In this document: positions 57,059 to 64,000 of the stretch, in pieces
How the letters are laid out: each line of letters begins with the position of its first letter
How positions within the stretch are numbered: the first letter of the stretch is position 1
From: Ricinus communis
Lineage: Eukaryota > Streptophyta > Magnoliopsida > Malpighiales > Euphorbiaceae
Length of the DNA: 64,000 nt
Assembly (NCBI RefSeq): GCF_019578655.1
Contig: NC_063261.1
Location: 3,492,201-3,556,200 of the forward strand
Direction: 5' to 3'
The notes under the pieces: model-generated
The model's input: the letters and a program-made list of their open reading frames with translations, nothing else
Databases searched by the model: none
Told to the model about the DNA's origin: nothing
Program-made: the position numbers and the translations under genes

Positions 57059-59414
57059 TGTGGGCGGCAGTTTAGGGGGCGCATCAAAGTGTCCCTAATG
57101 ACTATGACACTGCAAGGCTTTTCAACCTAATAGAGAACAAGCTAACTAATCACAAAGACTAGCGCGAAGATAGGAGTCACTACCTGGGTGATTCTTCGGG
57201 ACACTTTTAGTAATTGAGTTGTGTATTACATTTCATAAGAAAGCTTCGCCAGATCCAAAGATGGATTCAGAAGCCAACTTCCTTATTTATGTATCTTAGT
57301 TTTTAACTTTATTGTTTAATAGGCTATTCCATATAAATGCAATAGTTTATACTTTTTAAGCATCCATTACAACATGTGAGGTCCTCTTAATTCGATCCCA
57401 TTTTATTAAGCCCAGCCCATGTTTAGTTTGTTGGCCTATTTTACTAATTAATTATGTACAAGGCTCACTTAGTCTTAGCCCAATTACAAATTATGGCTTA
57501 ATTCTAGCCATTAAACCTATATGGATTACCTTTTATGCTGAGGCCTAATCGATCCCATGCAACCTGGGTTTATAAACATAATGGAACCTGGGTGATTCAG
57601 TCCCATTTTATTAAGCCCAGCCCATGTTTAGTTTGTTAGCCTATTTTACTAATTAATTATGTACAAGGCTCACTTAGTCTAGCCCAATTACAAATTATGG
57701 CTTGACTCTAACAATTAAACCTATATGGATTACTTTAAATCTAATATGACCCTATTAATTTGATTAAAGCATGGCAAAGCCCATTATGTTTATATTATTT
57801 TTAAATTTAGGTCCATTTACCATCCCTTAACCTAATGGAGTACATTTTCATGTTAAAGTCCAATTATCACCTAAAGTCTATATCTCCAGTTTTAATTTAA
57901 CAGTAACGTAGCAAATATTGGGCCTCCATCCAACATAAAATAAAAATAAAGTGCAGGAAATTGAATCCAACTATTATAAGCCTCCTACAACTAAGAAAAT
58001 TGAAAGGAAAATGCCTAAGCTTAAGTTACAGTACACAAATATCACCAGAAATCCATTAAAATTTAAAAATTAGGGTAGAAAGGTGCAAAGTCGATAACTC
58101 TAGGGCTTAGGATGGTCCGTTTTGTGATTTTTCTTCAAATTCTCATGCTTAGGAGTCAATTTCACATCCATAAAAGATATAAAAAAATCAATTAAAACAT
58201 GTAAAATAAAATAATAAGTGATAAAAAAAACATAAAATTTAAGTAGAAAACCTAAAAATCATGCAAACCTTAAAAATCAAGATAGGCAGTAAGCAAATAA
58301 GATATTCTAAAGTAGGTTCTAAATTTCAATCATGTAACCCTAAAGATCAAATGTAATTACATAGAAATACAAATCACTCATAGAAATACATATTGCTATA
58401 TTCAAAACTCTACATGTTCATATTATCATATTCAAAATCTAGCATATTAAAAAAATGTTAGTTCATAAGAAACTCTAATCTAATAATGTAAAACATGTAA
58501 AATAATAAAAAATCCTAATCATTTTTCTAGAATCATAAAACAAAAGAACTAGTTAAAGGGGTAAAGATGTTGATGATGTTGGATGTGGGGGGAACCCTTA
58601 AGTTGTCACCGTAGATTGATGTTCTGTGAGTCTTTAGAGATGATGAGGTTGTTGAATCAAGGATCGGCTGAGAATCCAAAGTTGCTTAAGTTTGGCAAAT
58701 CTCTTGTCGTTTTTCAAAAAAGTTTCCTAAACTTAGAGTTCTTACTTATTGGCTTATATCTAGTTACCAAAAACCTTTTGCCTTAAATCAAGATAGACAA
58801 TCCACCTTGGTTGCTTGTAATCTCTGCCTAATGAATATTGCTAACCCTAGACCTAGGGCATAATGATGTTTAGAAACCCTAAAGGAGTAGAGCGATAAGC
58901 TTGAATTATTTTATTTTTAATTTTTAAAAGAAAAAGAATTTCTTTTATCGGTCAATAATATTCAATAAAAATATTTTAGAAATCTTAATAATTATCATAA
59001 AAACTTTCTTGAAACTTATTTTCTTATTTTTTGACGTTTTAAAGTCAAAATATGCACGAAATGGAATCAAATTTCAAGAATCAGCCAATTAGGACTATAT
59101 AGAGCCGGTCAGGTCTGCATAAAGCCGATTCGGCTCTATGCTCAGTCGATTGGCTCCAAGGGTGAAAAGTTCTAAAAAATTTGATAAATTAGTCCCTCAA
59201 CTTGCAGAAACTCTCATTTTACCCCTCAAAGTTAATTCTTTCTAACAATTGAGTCAAAATTGGTTCTATGAAAGTAATTTTAGTCTAATTAATCTCAATC
59301 CTAACTTAGATTTGACCATGCTTAATCCCTCGAGACTCCAGAAAGGTAATAAGTTTCATCATAGGGTTTTTCATAATTCTCTCGATATTTATATCTAGAA
59401 AATGCGAACTGACA
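57059..59414 (-). repeat. E7 5' LTR (2356 bp)
   Basis: Inverted ends TGTGGGCGGC (57059) and GCGAACTGACA (59414). On the minus strand it starts TGTCAGTTCGC. It holds a direct duplication of about 140 bp with a 205-bp period (from 57396 and from 57601) and, near 58715-59110, the segment shared with 18422-18800. Confidence 0.7.
57396..57742. repeat. Direct duplication inside the E7 LTR
   Basis: TCCCATTTTATTAAGCCCAG begins at 57396 and again at 57601. The copies stay nearly identical for about 140 bases, to CTATATGGATTAC. The 65 bases between them are unique. Confidence 0.85.
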
Positions 59415-60341
59415 CCCGCAGTGAAAACTGGTGGTTCAGTTGGAGAATCAAATTGAAAGTCATCTTACGAGGTAGTATAGTAGGCAAAATCATCTTCTCT
59501 TTAACTATACATTACAAAGTCTCTAAGCCCATCAACTTAGGCAACCCATCTAAGGACATTGCCAACAATTTATAAAAATGCCTAGAGTCTTTGTTGGTCT
59601 CGTGATATACATATGCCCATATACACAACCTTTGTCCAACTTCTTAGTCTGTTCAAGCAAATGTACTAGCAAACACAATGCAACATTGAACCAAATACAT
59701 TTTTCAATGCACATCAAATAAAACAAATCTTGTTGGGTTTAACGCCTACCACTCTCATCTCTACCTGTAAGGGGAAGGAATCAAAAGTAGAAGCTTTAGA
59801 TTTGGAGGCAACATAACTAGGTGCTCTAGTTGCCAATTTCACCTAAACACCCTATAGAGTAGGGTTACTAAGAATTTGAAGGGTGCATGAATGTAATCAT
59901 TAGATGCCACCTCATCCTTTGTGTAAATTCTCATAGCTATAGCAAATTCATTAACTGATATGTCAGAGTACTTTCTTCCCAATCAAAATTTGATTGTATT
60001 CCCCGTATGATCAACCTTAGAGCCAACTTCAAATCGCAAGGTGTAGAAAAACTCAAGTGTGATCTCTCTATAGGTAGGCTCCGAAATTTCAAAATTTTCT
60101 TCCATGTCAATTGGTTGACCTACCCGCCAACTACTCCCTAACTACTCTTCATATTCAATAGAGTGTATGAAGTCCCAACCAAAGTGATGAGTGAGGAAAA
60201 CCTCTTATTGGTTAGATTCTCAAATCACGCCTTAATACTTTGTCACTAAATTGGACCAAAGGATGATTTAGGTTGATTGAAACTAATGGGAAAGCCGAAG
60301 GTGGTTCATGAAAGGGAGAACTCCCACTCCTTAGGTAGTTC
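59415..60341 (-). pseudogene. E8 second ORF, Athila type
   Basis: Minus-strand reading near 59950-60110 gives NFEISEPTYREITLEFFYTL, RFEVGSKVDHTG and then ISVNEFAIAM with a stop in between. This is the same hallmark block as in E2 (PTYRDLTIEFLGTF). Farther on (59560-59660) KKLDKGCVYMGI resembles the E2 block around MHCCFGPYVSRLAK. It ends at the E7 LTR border at 59414. Multiple stops; no intact protein. Confidence 0.62.
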
Positions 60342-60703
60342 TTTGTTGGGAACAGGGTCTGGTGTTCCTAGCCGTGTTACTCTCTGTGGCCGTGCTCCCT
60401 AAAAACTTCTTTTTTGATGTTTGGTGCAACTAACATGGCCGTGTTAGTTCCCGTGTTGGGAACACGGCCAGTGTTGAAACCAACACGGCCATGTTCTGCT
60501 TCCTCGTGCTCGTACTTAGCTTGTTTCGACAACTTCGGCGTCTAATTATTCTCCAATTCTTCCCTTTATCATCCTTTGACTTCTTTTGGACCTAATGCAC
60601 ACAAACAGATGCATAGGGTGAGTGTTGGGACCAATTCACATCCAAATGTCCATAAAATCAATCTTAAAAACCCCATTTAGATGTGTGTATTTTACGCACA
60701 TCA
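60342..60703 (-). repeat. Fragment of an E6-type LTR (U3 end)
   Basis: Reverse complement of the first 360 bases or so of the E6 LTR. Its start TGATGTGCGTAAAATAC ends at 60703. It contains CACGGCC half-sites but only a mutated form of the 18-bp palindrome. The inner end is truncated. It splits the E8 region, and no PPT lies beside it. Confidence 0.8.
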
Positions 60704-61249
60704 GGCGTGTCATCTCATCGTGTCATAGCAATTTCCTTCAGTAAGTTTCACCTAGTCCACATAGCATGGTGACATGGCTGTGTGGCTTCCCATATGGCGT
60801 AGTCTTACACATAATTTTCTTAAAATTTTTCTAAACCTAAGCATTAAGGCAACCTTCCCATGCCTCATTTTAGTCAAACATAAACAAAATCAAAATAATG
60901 AAAACATAACTAAATAACAAATAAAATTGAATTAAAAAGAACTAAATTGATAAATAAAAAGAAATTAACAAAATCTAAGTATTTAAATCAAACCCTAAAC
61001 AAAAGAAGAAAATCACATAACTAAAAGAAAAACTAGTTTACTAAGATCATTAATCCAAACAATATTCCAATTCTCATATCTAAAGACTTCACAATGACTT
61101 CCTTGGATGTCCTCTCCTTCTTTTAACCGTAAAAGGTTGCTCAACCGTCCTTGGACATCCTCGTCCACTTTTGGTGTTGAAATAGCATGAGTATGCTTCT
61201 TGGTACATCCTTAAGGTCTTGAAGTAGGAGGAGTAGCTTCCCTCCTTTC
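60704..61249 (-). other. Spacer without readable genes
   Basis: AT-rich, and a T-rich block on the minus strand resembles retroelement 3' regions. I see no gene. Confidence 0.4.
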
Positions 61250-61666
61250 CTAATCACTAGGTTCACTAGGATCATTCTCTATACTATTATCAAATTTGGG
61301 AGCCTCATCTGAAGTATTGTATTCATAAAGATATTTCTCTTGATAAGCTCTTTCAAGGCATTCATTCTCCACTATTTCATCTAAAGAGAAGACATGCTCA
61401 TTGGGCTTAGGGCTTTGATAAGCTAATATAATAGTAGACTCTTGTAGCCTTGGATCCCATGGATCCCTCTTCCTATAGTATAGCACCCATCTTCTAGGGG
61501 ATGATGAACAGAGTTTGGGAAAGTCACACTTCCCAAGCTTAGTTGGATGTGGTGTGGGTGATCTTTTGCAATGTAGGGATGGTGATTTCGACCTATGCCT
61601 AGTTATAAATGGTGATGTTGATAGGGAAGAAGGAACATCATACACATGAGTATCCCTAGAACTCAT
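61250..61666 (-). CDS. Unidentified 138-residue protein with its own TATA box
   Basis: Open from the ATG at 61666 (minus strand, MSSRDTHVYDVPSSLSTSPF) to the stop at 61250. A longer reading would start at a TTG and is not favoured. The N-terminal half is basic and serine/proline-rich (SPSLHCKRSPTPHP). The middle has a tryptophan/arginine patch (SSPRRWVLYYRKRDPWDPRL), and the C-terminal 50 residues are strongly acidic (VENECLERAYQEKY, ENDPSEPSD). No signal peptide, membrane segment or known domain is evident. CTATAAATAG lies 52 bases upstream, a spacing that allows transcription to start about 25 bases before the ATG. It sits between integrase and second-ORF remnants of E8 on the same strand. 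It may be an element-specific extra ORF or a captured host fragment. It has stayed open although the adjacent pol has many stops. Confidence 0.5.
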   Translation of the reverse strand: MSSRDTHVYDVPSSLSTSPFITRHRSKSPSLHCKRSPTPHPTKLGKCDFPKLCSSSPRRWVLYYRKRDPWDPRLQESTIILAYQSPKPNEHVFSLDEIVENECLERAYQEKYLYEYNTSDEAPKFDNSIENDPSEPSD

Positions 61667-61717
61667 GGTTGTGGCAAAAGTAGGAAGAATATAAAATCTA
61701 AAGGAATGCAAAGGGTT

Positions 61718-61727
61718 CTATTTATAG
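61718..61727 (-). promoter_or_regulatory. TATA box upstream of the 61250-61666 ORF
   Basis: Minus strand CTATAAATAG, a perfect plant TATA consensus, 52 bases before the ATG. Confidence 0.5.
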
Positions 61728-62085
61728 AGCAAATCTCAAGAGTTATAATCATTATTGAAGTCGAAAAGTCTATTGTAACAATAGTAGGACTCTAGTCATC
61801 TTAATAAAACTAAACTACTAGTTCTTAAAGCAAAAGAAAAAAAAAAGTAATTAAAATACAACTACTAGTCTATTTCTAACTAATTTAAATACTAATATCG
61901 GTATCGGATCCAATTAAAACTAGGATGGGTTCAAACCTACAAAAATTGGACTACAGCCCAATTGGATGGTGTATATTGAGGCCATTATTCCTTAAACACA
62001 AAAATTGCATAGCAAAGACATAAATGACTAATAATAATAAAAATGAACATAACATAAAAATAAAATAAATAAACGTGAAAATAAA

Positions 62086-62112
62086 AAATAGGTTGCCTCC
62101 TACCAAGTGCTT
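62086..62112 (-). other. Post-pol hairpin motif of E8
   Basis: Minus strand GAAGCACTTGGTAGGAGGCA followed by ACC. Same arrangement as the E6 hairpin at 27361-27390, and likewise placed just after the end of pol. Confidence 0.5.
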
Positions 62113-62169
62113 CTTTAATGTCATCTTAGTTAGACATCTAGGTATTTTCTCATGTTGACTCGATAAGTT

Positions 62170-64000
62170 ATAAAACTTCTATTCTCGAATCAAACTCTCC
62201 TCCAAAATAAAAATTCAATCTATGGCCATTAACTTTAAATTCACCCTTTTTAAGATGCATTAATTCAACTACTCCATATGAAAAACTTGTTTAACCATAA
62301 GTGGACCTAACCAATGCGATTTTGACTTACTTGAAAATAGCTAAGTCTCGAATTGAATAGAAGTACCTTAATCCGAGACTCCCTTCTTGGCTTAATCCAA
62401 GAATCATGCCATCTCTTTGTGTGTTCCTTGATTAGATGAGCACTCTCATATGCATGTAACTTCCATTCATCTAGCTTAATAACCTGGAATTTCCTTTTCA
62501 AACCTACACTAGTTAGATCAAGGTTAACCTGTTTAATAGCCCAAAAAGCTTTATGCTCAATCTCAATAGGTAGATGGCAAGATTTTCCATACATTAATCT
62601 ATAAGGAATAATGCATAGGGCTGTATTCATAGACCAATCCTTTGTAGACCGCTTTATAGTCTTCTCAAGAATTCTCTTGAGCTCTCTATTTGTGTTTTCT
62701 ACTTGACCACTAGTTTGAGGGTCATAGGGGATGGAAAATTTATGCGTGACACCCCCCCTTCTTAATCTTTCTCTCCTTGAGTATAGTGTGTACCCTTATT
62801 ACTAATAATGGCCTTAGGGATGCCAAACTTGTAGAAAGTCTTTTTGAAGAATCTTACAACTACTCTAGCATCCTTTCTATGCAAAGCTTATGCCTCAACC
62901 CATTTAGAAAATATATTAATAGCTACCAAGATGTATTTATTACCAAAAGAATTAGGGAATGGTCTCATAAAGTCGATGCCCTATACATAAAAAAGTTCAC
63001 ATTCAAGCATACCTTATTATGGCATCTCATCATGAGAAAAAATGTTACCTATATGTTGGCGACGATCATATTCTTGCATAAATAATTGTTATCCTTAAAT
63101 AGATTTGGCCAATAAAATCCTAATTCTAGCACCTTTTGAGTTGTTCTATTTGCTCCATAATATCCACTAGCTGGATCACTGTGGCAATGGCCAAGAATAC
63201 TCATAGACTCTGGCCATGCCATACACCCTCCATCTTATCCTATCAGCATATATTTTAAACAGAAAAGGATCTTTCCAAAAGTAAAATTTCAAATCAACAA
63301 AGAATTTTTTCTTTTGTTGATAAGAGTAATCTCTTGGAAGTTCTTTTGTAAGAAGATAATTCACAGAGTCAGCATACCATGAAATAGATAAATCTGAATT
63401 ACTTGCCAAACTTACCATAACATACAACCGCTCATCCGAGAAATGATCATTGATATCCTTTTCATGTAGCTTTTGTAAATGAGTATTTTTAAGGCTCGAT
63501 AAATGGTTAGCTGCTAGGTTCTCTACACCTCTCTTGTCTTGTATCTCCAAGTCAAATTCTTACAAAAGTAAAACCCATCTTATTAATCTTGGTTTTGCAT
63601 TAGATTTAGAGAACAAAATATCTCAATACCGAACGATCAGTATATACAATCACTTTTGATAAGATCAGGTATGATCAAAACTTGTCCAAAGTAAAAATAA
63701 CTAGAAGAAAATCCTTTTAAGTAGTTGTGTAGTTTTCTTGCGCTTTAGTCTTTACTTGCGTAATCGATGGGCTGAAAGTGCTTTTTCCTCCTTTAACCAA
63801 GAACAGCTCCAATTGCAAAGTCACTCATATCACACATTAACTCAAATGGTAGACTCCAATCTAGTGCTAATCGGGGCATTGACAAGCTTGGCTTTTAAAG
63901 AGGAGAAGATTACCATACATTCTTCATTAAACACAAAGTCGACATCCTTCTCCAAAACCCTAGTAAGGGGTCTAGCTATTTTGGAGAAGTCTTCAATGAA
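62170..64000 (-). pseudogene. E8 pol: RT end, RNase H and integrase remnants
   Basis: Minus strand, entering from the window edge: FIEDFSKIARPLTRVLEKDV (RT end, about 63940-64000), RNase H end and pre-integrase (63176-63550: [32 protein letters not shown]), and a decayed integrase core (62640-63170) with [17 protein letters not shown] and IPKAIISNKGTHY. The second catalytic Asp of integrase is Asn there (ISNKG for ISDRG). The 62307-62630 stretch has [33 protein letters not shown] and VLLFNSRLSYF, followed by a ruined GPF tail. Athila type, but clearly diverged from E2 and E3. Confidence 0.85.

Larger units (their letters stand above)
51400..59414 (-). mobile_element. E7: Tat-type Ty3/gypsy element, 5' part
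   Basis: Minus strand, from the right: LTR (57059-59414), PBS, leader, gag region interrupted by S2, protease, and a protease-RT linker reaching about 51400. RT, RNase H, integrase and a clear 3' LTR are not present. A same-strand match to its LTR exists at 18422-18800. Assignment to Tat rests on the protease (LLLERPWFHAIGEVPS, VDYGSAINVCP) and the TGGCGACTTCATTAGGGA PBS. Confidence 0.72.

Noticed and set aside
58583..58786. 67-codon plus-strand frame
   Set aside because: Falls in the E7 LTR, in and next to the segment shared with 18422-18800, where the frame is not kept.

Overview
This window is plant nuclear DNA, most likely from a eudicot: it is AT-rich and built almost entirely from nested, decayed LTR retrotransposons, with no rRNA, tRNA, CRISPR array or clearly intact host gene. 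The elements were typed from their pol motifs, primer-binding sites (PBS), polypurine tracts (PPT), LTR ends and 5-bp target-site duplications (TSD). All belong to Ty3/gypsy: the Athila lineage (tRNA-Asp type PBS, GPF-type integrase tail, second ORF after pol), the Tekay/Del chromovirus lineage (initiator-Met PBS, chromodomain) and the Tat lineage. Lineage names rest on recalled family motifs, not on a search. The lettered element names (E1-E8, S1-S3) are mine.

Layout. 1-5808: E1, a minus-strand Tekay-type element with LTRs of about 2.9 kb and only 1.7 kb of internal sequence. 5809-8030: unclassified, promoter-like repeat DNA. 8031-17223: E2, a plus-strand Athila-type element with pol and a decayed second ORF, whose 5' LTR is fused to protease by a deletion. 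17224-19871: decayed LTR-like DNA and a minus-strand plant-mobile-domain (PMD) fragment. 19872-20768 and 49449-50413: two halves of one multi-exon PMD pseudogene, split by a 28.7-kb block of retroelements.

Inside that block. E3 (minus, Athila type) has its 3' LTR at 20769-21818, gag-pol at 31438-35910 and its 5' LTR remnant at 48090-49448. E3 was invaded by E6 (22989-30449, TSD AAAGT), a short Athila derivative without RT or integrase. E6 was in turn invaded by solo LTR S1 (23988-25525, TSD CTGAT). E3 was also broken by E5 (35937-40575), a deleted minus-strand Tekay element. To the right of E5 lie a truncated Athila LTR (40576-41876), an unclassified promoter-bearing segment, and the 3' half of E4 (42362-48089, plus, Athila type), which contains the Tekay-type solo LTR S3 (44144-46317, TSD TATAT).

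Right side. 50852-51380 holds a second mobile-domain-like pseudogene. 51400-59414 is E7, a minus-strand Tat-type element (gag, protease, PBS, 2.36-kb LTR) carrying solo LTR S2 (54638-56103, TSD CCTCT). 59415-64000 is E8, another minus-strand Athila-type pol with a second-ORF remnant. It also holds a 138-codon open frame of unknown function (61250-61666) that has a good TATA box just upstream.

No gene set here works as a pathway. The value of the window lies in the insertion order, the deletion junctions, recurring non-coding motifs (an 18-bp palindrome in LTRs, a hairpin plus G-tract in Athila 3' regions, a hairpin after pol), and the unidentified ORF at 61250-61666.
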